This document shows positions 12,301 through 24,852 of a stretch of DNA of 64,000 bases, piece after piece; the stretch's first letter is position 1; the number at the start of each line of letters is the position of its first letter. Position numbers and translations under genes: made by a program. The stretch is from Homarus americanus (lineage: Eukaryota > Arthropoda > Malacostraca > Decapoda > Nephropidae), in contig NW_024737068.1 of NCBI RefSeq assembly GCF_018991925.1, forward strand, positions 5,625,548-5,689,547, given 5' to 3'. The notes beneath the pieces were generated by a model. The model had not been told where the DNA came from, made no database searches, and saw nothing but the letters and a program-made list of their open reading frames with translations.

Positions 12301-15300
12301 TACCACTTTTTGGTGGTGTATGGTGGTCCCTACTAGTTTTTATGGCGTGTGGTGGTCCCTACTAGTTTTTTGGTGGTGTGTGGGTGGTCCCTTGTCATTT
12401 TTGGTGTGGTGTGTGTGGTCCCTACCATGGTGGTGTGTGGTGTCCTGTTAGTTTTTGGTGGTGTGTGATGGTCCCTGTTAGTTTTTGTGGTGTGTGGTGG
12501 TCCCTAATAGTTTTGGTGGTGTGTGGTGGTCCCTACCAGTTTTTGTAGAGTGTCCCTACTAGTTTTTGGTGGTGTGGTGGTCCCTACTAGTTTTTTGGTG
12601 GTGTGTGGTGGTCCCTCAATAGTTTTGGTGGTGTGTGGTGGTCCCTACTAGTTTTTTATGGTGTGTGGTGGTCCTCCTACTAGTTTTTGGTGGTGTGTGT
12701 GGTGGTCCCTATTAGTTTTTGGTGGTGTGGTGGTCCCTACCAGTTTTTGGTGGTGTGTGGCGGTCTCACTGTTTTTGGTGGTGTGTGGTGGTCCCTACTT
12801 GTTTGGTGGTGTGTGGTTGTCCCTGTTAGTTTTTTGGTGGTGTGTGGTGGTCCCTACTTGCTTTTGGTGGTGTGTGGTGTCCCACTAGTTTTTGGTGGTG
12901 TGTAGGTCTGTTGTTTTGGTGGTGTGTGGTGGTCCCTACTAGTTTTTGGTGGTGTGTGGTGGTCCCTACTAGTTTTTATGGTGTGTGGTGGTCTTACTAG
13001 TTTTTGTGGTGTGTGTGTGGTTCTGGCTAAGCTTTTTGGTGCAGGGTTTATGGTCCCTACTAGTTTTTGGTGGTGTGTGGTGGTCCACTAGTTTTGGTGT
13101 GTGTGGTGGTCCTTACTAGTTTTTGGTGGTGTGTGGTGGTCCCCTGTTGGTGTGGTGGTCCCAACTAGTTTTTTGGTGGTGTGTGGTGGTCCCTGTTAGT
13201 TTTGGTGGTGTGTGGTGGTCCCTACTAGTTTTTGTGGTGTGTGGTGGTCCCCTACTAGTTTTGGTGGTGTGGTGGTCCCACTAATTTTGTGGTGTGTGGT
13301 GGTCCCTACTAGTTTTTGGTGGTGTGTGGTGGTCCCTACTAGTTTTTGGTATGGTGGTCCTACTAGTTTTTTGGGTGTGTAGGTCCCTACTAGTTTTTGG
13401 TGGTGTGTGTGGTGGTCCCATGTTTTGGTAGTGTGGTGGGCCCTACTAGTTTTTTTGTGGTGTGTGTGGTGGTCCCTACTAGTTTTTGTGTGTGTGGTGG
13501 TCCCTCATTGTTTTGCAGGTATGTGTGTCCCTACTAGTTTTTGGTGGTGTGTGGTGGTCCTCATTAGTTTTTGTGTGTGTGGTCCCTAAAAGGTTTTTGT
13601 GTGTCCTTACTAGTTTTGGTGGTGTGTGGTGGTCTCACTAGTTTTGGTGGTGTGTGTGGTGGTCCCTACTAGTTTTTGGTGGTATGGTGGTCCTTACTAG
13701 TTTTTGTGGTATGTGGTGGTCCCTACTAGTTTTGGTGGTATGTGGTGGTCCCTACTAGTTTTTTGTTGGTGTGTGGTGGTCCCTGTTAGTTTTGTGGTGT
13801 GTGGTGGTCCCTACTAGTTTTTGTGGTGTGTGGTGTCCCTACTAGTTTTTGGTGGTGTGTGGTGGTCTTACTAGTTTTTTGTGTGTAGGTCCCTACTAGT
13901 TTTTTGTGGTGTGTGGTGTCCCTGCTTGCTTTTTGGTGGTGGTGGTCCCTACTAGTTTTGGTGGTGTGTGTGGTGGTCCCTACTAGTTTTTGGTGGTGTG
14001 TGTGTGGTCCCTACTAGTTTTTGGTGGTGTGTGGTGGTCCTACTAGTTTTTGGTGGTGTGTGGTGGTCCTGTTTTTGGTGGTGTGTGTGGTCTCACTAGT
14101 TTTTTGGTGGTGTGTGGTGGTCCCACTAGTTTTTGGTGGTGTGGTGGTCCCTACTAGTTTTTGGTGGTGTGTGTGGTGGTCCCTACTAGTTTTTGGTGGT
14201 GTGTGTGGTGGTCCCTACTAGTTTTGGTGGTGTGTGGTGGTCCCTACTAGTTTTTGGTGGTGTGTGTGGTGGTCCCTACTAGTTTTGGTGGTGTGTGTGG
14301 TGGTCCCTACTAGTTTTTGGTGGTGTGTGGTGGTCCCTACTAGTTTTTGGTGGTGTGTGGTCCCTCATTGCTTTTTGGTGGTGTGTAGTGGTCCCTCATT
14401 AGTTTTTGGTGGTGTGTGTGGTGGTCCCTACTAGTTTTTGGTGGTGTGTGGTGGTCTCACTAGTTTTGGTGTGGTGTGTGTGGTGGTCCTACCAGTTTTT
14501 TGGTGGTGTGTGGTTGTCCCTTGTTAGTTTTTGGTGGTGTGTGGTGGTCTCTACTAGTTTTTGGTGTGTGTGTGGTGGTCCCTACTAATTTTGGTGGTGT
14601 GTGTGGTGGTCCCCTGTTAGTTTTTGGTGGTGTGTGGTGGTCCCCACTAGTTTTTGGTGGTGTGTGGTGGTCCCTACTAGTTTTTGGTGGTGTGTGGTGG
14701 TCCCCACTAGTTTTTGTGTGTGTGGTGGTCCCTACTAGGTTTTGGTGGTGTGTGGTGGTCCCTGCTAGTTTTGGTGGTGTGTGGTGGTCCCCACTAGTTT
14801 TGCAGGTGTGTGTGGTCCCTGTTAGTTTTTGGTGGTGTGTGTGTGGTCCCTACTAGTTTTTGGTGGTGTGGTGGTCCCTACTAGTTTTTGTGGTGTGTGT
14901 GGTGGTCCCTACTAGTTTTTGTGGTGTGTGGTGGTCCCCATTGCTTTTGGTGGTGTGTGTGGTGGTCTTGGCCTGTTTTGGTGGTGTGTGTGTGGTCCCT
15001 ACTATTTTTGGTGGTGTGTGTGTCCCTACTGTTTTTTGGTGGTGTGTGGTGTCCCTGTTGTTTTGGTGGTGTGTGTGGTTCCCTACTAGTTTTGTGGTGT
15101 GTGGTGGTCCCTACTAGTTTTTGTGGTGTGTGGTCCCTGTTAGTTTTTGCGGTGTGTGGTGGTCCCTACTAGTTTTTGGTGGTGTGTGGTGGTCCCTACT
15201 AGTTTTTGGTGGTGTGTGTGGTGGTCCCTACTACTTTTTGTGTGTGTGGTCCCTACTAGTTTTTGTGTGTGTGGTGGTCCCTACTAGTTTTTTGGTGGTG

Positions 15301-18300
15301 TGTGTGGTGGTCCCACAGTTTTGGTGGTGTGTGTAGGTTCCTACTAGTTTTTGGTGGTGTGTGTGGTGTCCCTACTAGTTTTTGGTGGTGTGTGTGTGTG
15401 GCCTCATGTTTTTTGGTGGTGTGTGTAGGGCCCTACTAGTTTTTTGGTGGTGTGTGGTGGTCCCTACTAGTTTTTGTGTGTGTGTGGTGGTCTTACCTGT
15501 TTTGGTGGTATGTGGTGGTCCCACTAGTTTTTTGGTGGTAGTGTGTGTCCCAATGCTTGTGTGTGTAGGTCTCCTGTTTTGGTGGTGTGTGGTGGTCCTT
15601 ACTAGTTTTTTGTGGTGTGTGTAGAACCTTTCTACTAGTTTTGGTGGTGTGGTGGTCCCTCACTAGTTTTGCAGTATGTGGTGGTCCCTAATAGTTTTGG
15701 TGGCATGTGGTGGTTGTCCCTACTAGTTTTTGGTGGTATGTGGTGGTCCCTACTAGTTTTTGGTGGTGTGTGGTGGTCCCTGTTAGTTTTTGGTGGTGTG
15801 TGGTGGTCCCTACTAGTTTTTTGCAGTGTGTGTGTGGTCCCTACTAGTTTTTGTGGTGTGTGGTGGTCCTACTAGTTTTGGTGGTGTGTGGTGGTCCCTT
15901 GGCCTGTTTTGTGGTGTGTGGTGGTCCCTACTAGTTTTTGGTGGTGTGTAGGTCCCTTGTTAGTTTTGTGGTGTGTGGTGGTCTCCCTCACTAGTTTTTG
16001 GTGGTGTGTGGTGGTCCCTGGTCCGTTTTTGGTGGTGTGTGGTGGTCCTTGGCCAGTTTTTTGGTGGTGTGTGGTGTCCCACTAGTTTTTGGTGGTGGTG
16101 TAATCCTGTTAGTTTTGTGGTGTGTGGTGGTCCTTACTAGTTTTTGTGTGTGTGGTGGTCCTCACTATTTTGTGGTGTGTGTCCCTACTAGTTTTTGGTG
16201 TGTGTGTGTGGTCCCTACTAGTTTTTGTAGTGTGGTGGTCCCTCACTAGTTTTGGTGGTGTGGTGGTCTTACTAGTTTTTGGTGTGGTGGTCCCACATGG
16301 TGGTGTGTGGTGGTCCTCACTAGTTTTGGTGGTGTGTGGTGTCCTACTAGTTTTTGTGTGTGTGGTGGTCCCTACTAGTTTTTGTGGTGTGTGGTAACTC
16401 ACTGTTTTTGGTGTGTGTGTGGTATTCTCAATGTTTTTGTGGTGTGGTGGTCCCACTAGTTTTGGTGGTGTGTGGTGTCTTACTAGTTTTTGGTGGTGTG
16501 TGTGTGGTCCCTACTAGTTTTTGGTGGTGTGTAGTGGTCCCTATTAGTTTTGGTGGTGTGTGGTGGTCCCTACTAGTTTTTGTGGTGTGTGTGGTGGTCC
16601 CTCACTAATTTTTGGTGGTGTGTGGTGGCCCCTACTAGTTTTTTGGTGGTGTGTGGTTGTCCCTGTTTTTTGGTGTGTGTGTGGTAGTCTCACTAGTTTT
16701 TGGTGGTGTGTGGTGGTCCTTACTAGTTTTTTGGTGGTGTGTGTGGTGGTCTTGTTGTTTTGGTGGTGTGTGGTGGTCCTTACTAGTTTGGTGGTGTGTG
16801 TGGTGGTCCCTACCTGTTTTTGGTGGTGTGTGGTGTCCCTCAGTTTGGTGGTGTGTGGTAGTCCCTCAGTTTTTTGGTGGTGTGGTGGTCCCTACTAGTT
16901 TTTGGTGGTGTGGTGGTCCTTACTAGCTGTGGTGTGTGGTGGTCCCGCTGTTTTGGTGGTGTGGTGGTCCCTTGCTTCTGCGGTGTGGTGGTCCCAATAG
17001 TTTTTTGGTGGTGTGTGTGGTCCCAAGTTTTTGGTGGTGTGTGGTGGTCCCGTTAGTTTTTGCAGTGTGTGTGGTGGTCCCTACTGCTTTTGGTGGTGTG
17101 TGGTGGTCCCCAAGGTTTTTGTGGTGTGTGTCCCTACTAGTTTTGTTGGTGTGGTGTGTCCCTAGTTTTGGTGGTGTGTGGTGGTCCCTACTAGTTTTTG
17201 TGGTGTGTGTGTGGTGGTCCCTACTAGTTTTGGTGGTGTGTGGTGGTCCTACTAGTTTTTGGTCGTGTGGTGGTCCCTACTAGTTTTTGGTGGTGTGTGT
17301 GGTGGTCCCACATGGTGGTGTAGGTCTCACTAGTTTTTGGTGGTGTGGTGTCCCTGTGTTTTTGTGGTGTGTGGTGGCCCTACTAGTTTTGGTGGTGTGG
17401 TGGTCCCTACCAGTTTTGTGGTGTGTGGTAGTCCCTACTAGTTTTTGGTGGTATGTGGTGGTCCCTACTAGTTTTTGGTGGTGTGTGGTGTCCCTACTAG
17501 TTTTGTGGTGTGGTGGTCCCTGTTGTTTTTGCAATGTGTGGTGGCCTCACTAGTTTTGGTGGTGTGTGTGGTGGTCCCTACTAGTTTTTGGTGGTGTGTG
17601 GTGGTCCCCTACTGTTTTGGTATGTGGTGGTCCCTACTAGTTTTTGTATGTAGGTCCTTACTAGTTTTTGGTGGTGTGGTGGTCCCTACTAGTTTTGGTG
17701 GTGTGTGTGGTCCCTTGTTAGTTTTGGTGGTGTGTGTCCCTACTAGTTTTTGGTGGTGTGTGGTGGTCCCTACTAGTTTTTTGGTGGTGTGTGGTGGTCC
17801 CTACTAGTTTTTGTGTGTGTGGTGGTCCCTCGTTGTTTTTTGGTGGTGTGTGGTGGTCCCTACTAGTTTTTGGTGGTGTGTGGTGGTCCCTGTTAGTTTT
17901 TTGTCGTGTAGGTCCTTACTAGTTTTTGTGGTGTGTGGTGGTCCCTACTAGTTTCTTGTGGTATGTGGTGTCCCTACTAGTTTTGGTGGTGTGTGGTGGT
18001 CCCTACTAGTTTTTGTGGTGTGTGGTGGTCTCTGCTGGTTTTTGGTGGTGTGGTGGTCCCTGTTAGTTTTTGGTGTGTGTGTGGTCCCTACTAGTTTTTG
18101 TGGTGTGTGGTGGTCCCTGTTGTTTTTTGGTGGTGTGTGGTGGTCCCTATCACTAGTTTTGCAGTATGTGGTGGTCCCTACTAGTTTTTGGTGTGTGGTG
18201 GTCCCTACTAGTTTTGGTGTGTGGTGGTCCCTTACTAGTTTTGGTGGTGTGTGGTGGTCCCTACTAGTTTTTGGTGGTGTGTGTGGTCCTGACTAGTTTT

Positions 18301-21300
18301 TGTGGTGTGGTGGTCCTCTTACTAGTTTTTGCAGTGGTGGTGGTCCCTACTAGTTTTGTGGTGTGTGGTGGTCCCTACTAGTTTTTGGTGGTGTGTGGTG
18401 GTCCTGTTAGTTTTTGGTGTGTGGTGGTCCCTACTAGTTTGGTGGTATGTGGTGTCCCACTAGTTTTGGTGGTGTGTGGTGCTCCCTACTAGGTTTTTTG
18501 GTATGGTGGTCCCTACTAGTTTTTGGTGGTGTGTGGTGGTCCCTACTAGTTTTTGGTGGTGTGTGTGGTGGTCCCTACTAGTTTTTGGTGGTGTGTGTGG
18601 TGGTCCCTACTAGTTTTGGTGGTGTGTGGTGGTCCCTACTTGCTTTTTACAGGTGTGTGTGGTCCCTACTAGTTTTTGTGGTGTGGTGGTCCTTACTAGT
18701 TTTTGGTATGTGTGGTGGTCCTACTAGTTTTTGTGGTGTGTGGTAGGTCCCTGTTGTTTTTGTGGTGAGTAGGTCCCTTGCATAGTTTTTGGTGGTGTGT
18801 GGTGTCCCTACTAGTTTTTGTGTGTGTGGTGGTCCCTACTAGTTTTTGGTGTTATGTGGTGGTCCCTACTAGTTTTTGGTGTGGTGGTCCCTACTAGTTT
18901 NNNNNNNNNNNNNNNNNNNNNNNNNNNNNNNNNNNNNNNNNNNNNNNNNNNNNNNNNNNNNNNNNNNNNNNNNNNNNNNNNNNNNNNNNNNNNNNNNNNN
19001 GGTGGTCCCTACTAGTTTTGTGGTGTGGTGGTCCCTGTTTTGGTGGTGTGTGGTGGTCCTACTAGTTTTTGTGTGTGGTTGGTGTGTGGTGGCCTACTAG
19101 TTTTTGTGGTGTGTGGGGTCCTACTAGTTTTTGTGGTGTGTGTGGTCCCACTAGTTTTTGGTGGTGTGTGGGTCCCTACTAGTTTTTGGTGGTGTGTGGT
19201 TCCTGTTAGTTTTTGTGGTGTGTGGTCCTTTTGTTTTGTGTGGTTTAGTTTTTGTGTGTGGGTCCCTAATTTTTGGTGGTGTGGTGGTCCAGTTTTTGTG
19301 GTGTGTGGTGGTCTACTAGTTTTTGGTGGTGTGTGGTGTTTAGTTTTTGTGGTGTGTGGTGGTTCTTACTAGTTTTTTGGTGTGTGTGGTGGTCCTACTA
19401 GTTTGGTGGTGTGTGGTGGTGGTGTCCCTACTGTTTTTGGTGGTGTGTGGTGGTCCTACTTGTTTTTGGTGGTGTGTGTGTCCCTACTAGTTTTGGTGGT
19501 GGTTGTGTTGGTCCCCTGTTGTTTTGGTGGTGGTGGTCCCACTGTTTTTGGTGGTGTGTGGTGGTCCCTACTGTTTTTGGTGTGGTGGTCCTTAGTTTTG
19601 TGGTGTGTGTCCTTACTAGTTTGGTGGTGTGTGGTGGTCCTTACTAGTTTTGGTGGTGTGTGGTGGTCTCACTAGTTTTTGGTGGTGTGGGTCCTTTTTT
19701 TGGTGTGTGGTGTCCCTACTAGTTTTTGGTGGTGGGTGTGTGGTGTCCCTACTAGTTTTTGGTGTGGTGTGTGTGGTCCCTACTGTGGTGTGTGGTGGTC
19801 CTGTTTTTGGTGGTGTGTGGTGGTCCCTACTAGTTTTTGTGTGTGGTGGTCCTACTAGTTTTTGGTGTGTGTGGTGGTCCTACTAGTTTTTGGTGGTGTG
19901 GTCCCTACTAGTTTTGGTGGTGTGTGTGGTGGTCCCTACTAGTTTTGGTGGTGTGGTGGTCCCTACTAGTTTTTGGTGGTGTGGTGGTCCCTACTAGTTT
20001 TTTGGTGGTGTGGTGGTCCCTACTAGTTTTTGTGGTGGTGTGGTGGTTTGTTTTTGTGGTTGGTGTTGGTGGTCTGTTAGTTTTTGGTGGTGTGTGTGGT
20101 GGTCCTGTTTTGTGTGTGGTGGTTATTGGTTTGGTGGTGTGTGGTGGTCCCTGTTGGTGGTGTGTGGGTTTGTTTTGGGTGTGTGGTGGTTGTTTGGTGG
20201 TTGTGGTGGTTGTTTTTGGTGGTGTGGTGGTGTGTGGTGGTCCTATTGTTTTTGGTGGGTTTGGTGGTGTGTGGTCCTACTAGTTTTTGGTGTGTGGTGG
20301 TCCCTACTAGTTTTTGGTGTGTGTGTGGTCCCTTGTTTTTGGTGTGTGGTGGTCCTACTAGTTTTTGGTGTGTGTGGTCCTACTAGTTTTTGGTGTGTGT
20401 GGTCTTATTTTTGGTGGTGTGTGGTGGTTAGTTTTTGGTGGTGTGTGGTGGTCCTACTGTTTTTGGTGGTGTGTGGTGGTCCACTATTTTGGTGGTTGGT
20501 GTTTGTTTTTTTTTTGGTGGTGTGTGTTGGTGGTCCTTGTTTTGGGTGTGGTTTGTTTTGGTGTGTGTGTGGTTATTGTTTTGGTGGTGTGTGGTGGTCC
20601 CTATTTTTTGGTGGTGTGTGGTGGTCCCTATAGTTTTTGGTGGTGTGTGGTGGTCCCTACTTTTTGGTGTGTTGTTTGTGGTGTGGTGGTTGTTTTGGTG
20701 GGTTTGTTTTTGGTGGTGTGTGGTGGTTAGTTTTTGGTGGTGTGTGGTGGTCCCTAAGGTTTTGGTGGTGTGTGGTGGTCCCTACTAGTTTTTGGTGGTG
20801 TGTGTGGTGGTCCCTGTTAGTTTTGCTGTGTGTGGTGGTCCCTACTAGTTTTGGTGGTGTGTGGTGGTCCCTACTAGTTTTTGGTGGTGTGTGGTGGTCC
20901 CTACTATTTTTGTGTGTGTGTGGTGGTCCCTACTAGTTTGGTGGTGGTGGTCCCTACTAGTTTTTGGTTGTGGTGTGTGGTGGTCCCCTAGTTTTGGTGG
21001 TGTGGTGGTCCCTACTAGTTTTTGTATTTGGTGGTATGTAGGTCTCTAGTTTTGGTGGTGTGGTGGTCCTACTAGTTTTGGTGGTGTGGTGGTCTGTTTT
21101 GTGGTGGTTCCTGTTTTGGTGGTGGTGCCCTACTAGTTTTTGTGGTGTGTGGGTCTCCTAGTTTTGGTGGTGTGTGTGTTCCTACTAGTTTTTGTTTTGG
21201 TGGTGTGTGGTGTCCCTGTGTTTTGTGGTGTGTGGTGGTCCCTACTAGTTTTTGGTGGTGTGTGGTGGTCCCTACTAGTTTTGTGTGTGTGGTCCCTACT

Positions 21301-22705
21301 GTTTTTGGTGTGTGGTCCCTGTTAGTTTTTGGTGGTGTGTGTGGTCCCTACTAGTTTTGGTGGTGTGTGGTGGTCCTGTTGTTTTTGGCGTGTGGTGGTC
21401 CCTACTAGTTTTTGGTGGGTGTGGTGGTCCCTACTAGTTTTTGTGGTGTGTGTGGTCCTACTAGTTTTTGGTGGTGTGTGGTGGTCCCTACTAGTTTTTG
21501 TGGTTGTAGGTCACTGTTTTGTGTGGGTTTTGGGGTGTGTGTGGTTGTTTTGGTGTGTGGTGTTTTGGTGGTGGTTGTTTTGTGGTGTGTGGTGGTTTTT
21601 TGGTATGGTGGTCCCTACTAGTTTTTTGGTGGTGTGTGTGTCCCTACTAGTTTTGGTGGTGTGGTGGTCCCTACTAGTTTTGGTGGTGTGGTGGTCCCTA
21701 CTAGTTTTTGGTGGTGTGTGTGTCCCTATAGTTTTTGGTGGTGTGTGGTGGTCCCTACTAGTTTTTGGTGGTGTGTGTGGTCCCTACTAGTTTTGGTGGT
21801 GTGTGGTCCCTACTAGTTTTTGTGGTGTGTGGTGGTCCTGTTAGTTTGTGTGGTGGGTCCCTACTAGTTTTGGTGGTATGTGGTGGTCCCTACTAGTTTT
21901 TGGTGGTGTGTGGTGCCCTAATAGTTTTTGGTGGCGTGGTGGTTCCTACTTGTTTTGGTGGTGTGTGGTGGTCCCTACTAGTTTTGGTGGTAGTTTGTGG
22001 TGGGTCCCTACTGTTTTGTGGTGTGTGGTGGTCCCTACTGGTTTTGGTGGTGTGTGGTGGTCCCTACTGTTTGGTGGTGGTGGTGTCCTACTAGTTTTGG
22101 TGTTGTGGTGTTTTTGGTTAGTTTTTGTGTGTGGTCCCTACTAGTTGGTGTGTGTGGTGGTCCCTACTAGTTTTTGGTGTTATGTGTGGTGGTCCTACTA
22201 GTTTTGGTGGTGTGTGTGGTGGTCCCTATTGTTTTTGGTGGTGTGTGGTGGTCCCTACTATTTTGGTGGTGTGGTCCTTACTAGTTTTTGGTGTGTGGTG
22301 GTCCTACTAGTTGGTGGTCCTACTAGTTTTGTGGTGTGTGGTGGTCCTTTGTGTGGTGTGTGGTGGTCCCTACTAGTTTTTGGTGGTGTGTGGTGGTCCC
22401 TACAGTTTTTTTTGTGGTGTGTGGTGTCCTTGTTTTTGGTGGTGTGTGGTGGTCCCTACTAGTTTTTGTGGTGTGTGGTGGTCCTACTAGTTTTTGGTGG
22501 TGTGTGGTGGTCCCTACAGTTTTTGGTGTGTGGTGTCCACTAGTTTTTGTGGTGGTTGTGTGGTGGTCCCTACTAGTTTTTGGTGGTGTGTGGTGGTCCC
22601 TACTAGTTTTTGGTGGTGTGTGGTGGTCCCTGTTAGTTTTTGGTGGTGTGTGGTGGTCCCTACTAGTTTTTGGTGGTGTGTGGTGGTCCCTACTAGTTTT
22701 TGGTG
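9381..22705. repeat. 13.3-kb GT-rich minisatellite, 30-bp unit, roughly 440 copies
   Basis: Head-to-tail array. The full unit is 30 bp: the G-rich half GGTGGTGTGTGGTGG, then TCCCTACTAGTTTTT. The plus strand is almost devoid of A and C outside CCCTACTA, so strand asymmetry is extreme. Variants seen: ACTAGT replaced by GTTAGT, one extra GT in the G-rich half, T4 to T6 in place of T5, and units clipped around CCCTA (for example at 12282, 16297 and 17311). The right end (22560-22700) is the most uniform; 19.2-21.6 kb is the most degenerate. Short frames of the type VVCGGPTSFW on plus and TTTHHQKLVG on minus are translations of the repeat and not genes. Confidence 0.97.
18901..19000. other. Assembly gap of 100 N inside the minisatellite
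   Basis: Exactly 100 undetermined bases, with the same 30-bp repeat on both sides. A round 100 is a typical placeholder, so the true array length is unknown. Confidence 0.98.
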
Positions 22706-23660
22706 TAATACATGGTTTCCTGGTTACTCTGGGGTAATGAATTACTGACTCTTACTGGCTCTGTGTGGGACTCTATGGTAGTCCCTTATATCACTATTCT
22801 GCAACAAGATCAACAATAATAGTTCTTTTTACCATATATTTTATTGACTGTTGAACATTATTTCTTTATTGCCTACATATATTTTCTTACAGTGTTCATT
22901 TATTTGTATAGTTTTTTTTTTACTTGGCCTTTAACATATATTTATTTGAAGCCTCTAGCGTAAAAAAACTCTTCTACTTAAAAAATAAAAATACAATAAT
23001 ACATAGATAAAGAGTACGTTATTCACTGAGGTGTTATTGGTAGGCGCACTGGTTGTTACCTGAAGTAGTTATTTAATTTGTGAAAAGGATAGTTTGGACA
23101 CGTGTGGGCAGGTGTGTTAATCACAGTGCTGTGTAAGTTCAAAGCTCCCAGTTAAAAACAAGAGTATAAAAAAGGATATATGTTGCTGCCTCAAAATGTG
23201 ACCTGTCTGACAAAGCACTTGTTTCTCCCTTTAGAAATACTGTATTTATTGAAACTATTTAATTGTAAAACTTTTCTAGCGCACGTATTTTCTGTCTGGT
23301 TGGTTTGCTTTCGTAAACAACTTTTTGTTATGGAAACTGACATGTGAACATTGTTTTAATAGCAAAATATAAAGACAGTTATATTTTACAAAGGAACAAT
23401 TAGTCTGCGTGATTCATTCTCTCTGACCGACGGGAAATTATTTACAGACTGACTGTTCTGGACCGGTCAGCCTACCGGATAAATCTTTTTACATTCTCTC
23501 TGTTTCAGTAATAATATTTTTTTCCTTTCTAATTTCCCTTTTTATCCAGGTTAATCTTCTATAACTATGGGCAGGATCAGTACATCACCTGCCTAGAAGG
23601 GTCATGACATCGTACGTTGAACCCACCTTGCTTTACACGATGGTGGAGGTGAATACATTA

Positions 23661-23661
<1 letters not shown>
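22706..23661. other. Unique AT-rich DNA, no gene seen
   Basis: It follows the end of the large minisatellite abruptly (TTTTTGGTG then unrelated sequence). Frames are short and no domain is recognised. Confidence 0.6.

Positions 23662-23706
<45 letters not shown>
23662..23706. repeat. (CA)n microsatellite, about 22 units
   Basis: Perfect dinucleotide run. Confidence 0.97.
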
Positions 23707-23707
<1 letters not shown>

Positions 23708-23913
23708 ATCTGACCCACCATGATCAGACATTTTATCTCGCTTTCACGCCTCTTTATTATTCTATATGTTATTATATTTATACAATCTATGAAGTCGATG
23801 AAGATGTGTATAATCTCCACATTGCTTCTCTTTCATAACCTTTCCATCATGTAAGGTTTCGTGAATAATATATAAAACCAAAACAGTCAACATTTGCGAG
23901 AGATTGCAAAATA

Positions 23914-24033
23914 TCCCTTCTCCTCCCACCCTCCACCTCCCCCCTCCCCTTCCTCCCTTCCTCCCCTTCCTCCCTCTCCCCTTCCCTCCCCTCCCTCCCC
24001 TTCTCTCCCTCCTTCTCTCCCTCCATCCACCCC
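23914..24033. repeat. Pyrimidine tract (C/T-rich), 120 bp
   Basis: The plus strand is almost entirely C and T from 23914 to 24033 (CCCTCC, CTTCC and CTCCC blocks), with a few A's. It is low-complexity sequence capable of triplex formation in principle. Confidence 0.9.
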
Positions 24034-24852
24034 TAAATATATGTGAACTTGACCCCGACAACATCATCAAAATAGCAATATACTAGATATCTCTGTATGT
24101 GTTATTGATGGCTAACAGGTGTGCAAATTGTTAAGATATAAAGGAATGAGAAGCAAAAAACCCTCTAATTGTGATAATATATGTCCTTGCTATCCTTGCC
24201 CTATTATCAAGAGTTCGTGAATTACTGATTATTTAACTCTGGGTGTACAATTTTATTGCTTGGTATTATTTCCAGGTAATACCATCTTCATTGATTCAGT
24301 CTTCTTCCAGTACGTGACCTAAAATATATAGTTCTAGGAGTTCTTGATTCATGTAGCTCCTGTTTTCTCTCCCTGACCGATAATTATCTTAGTTATCTTC
24401 TGTTTGCGATAATGTTATTGAACTGTATTGGTGGTAGAGCGATCAGTTTCAGCACTCGTTACTGTGACACGTCTTAAAATTGAACAGTGGGATAAATATA
24501 AAAAAGAAAGATTATATATGATACCTATTGGATTTCAATAGGGTACACGTACATCGAATTTCAAAGTGATTGGCCCAGAAACGAAAGAATGGCGTACAAT
24601 TGCATTCGTTGGAAAGAAAGAGAGAAGAAAAGAGAGTGATATGCCACACCCAACAAGGAAGGAAACATATATTTATGTATTTATATATAATTTAAAAATA
24701 TACAAAAAAAAGCAATATTCTTAGCGATAAATGCGACGTTGTTTCATAAATTAAACTCTGACCTTTACTGTCTCAGATAATGGTTAAGACAAATGTAAGA
24801 CACGTTGGATATGTACCGACTTGGCCTGGATATGCATTATTTATAGAGGTGG
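24034..24852. other. Unique AT-rich DNA, no gene seen
   Basis: No frame of note and no recognised repeat family. Confidence 0.55.

Noticed and set aside
9667..22748. Dozens of 60-200-codon frames reading like VVCGGPTSFW in the GT-rich array
   Set aside because: They shift frame with each indel, overlap in several frames and vanish at the array edge; they are translations of the 30-bp unit.
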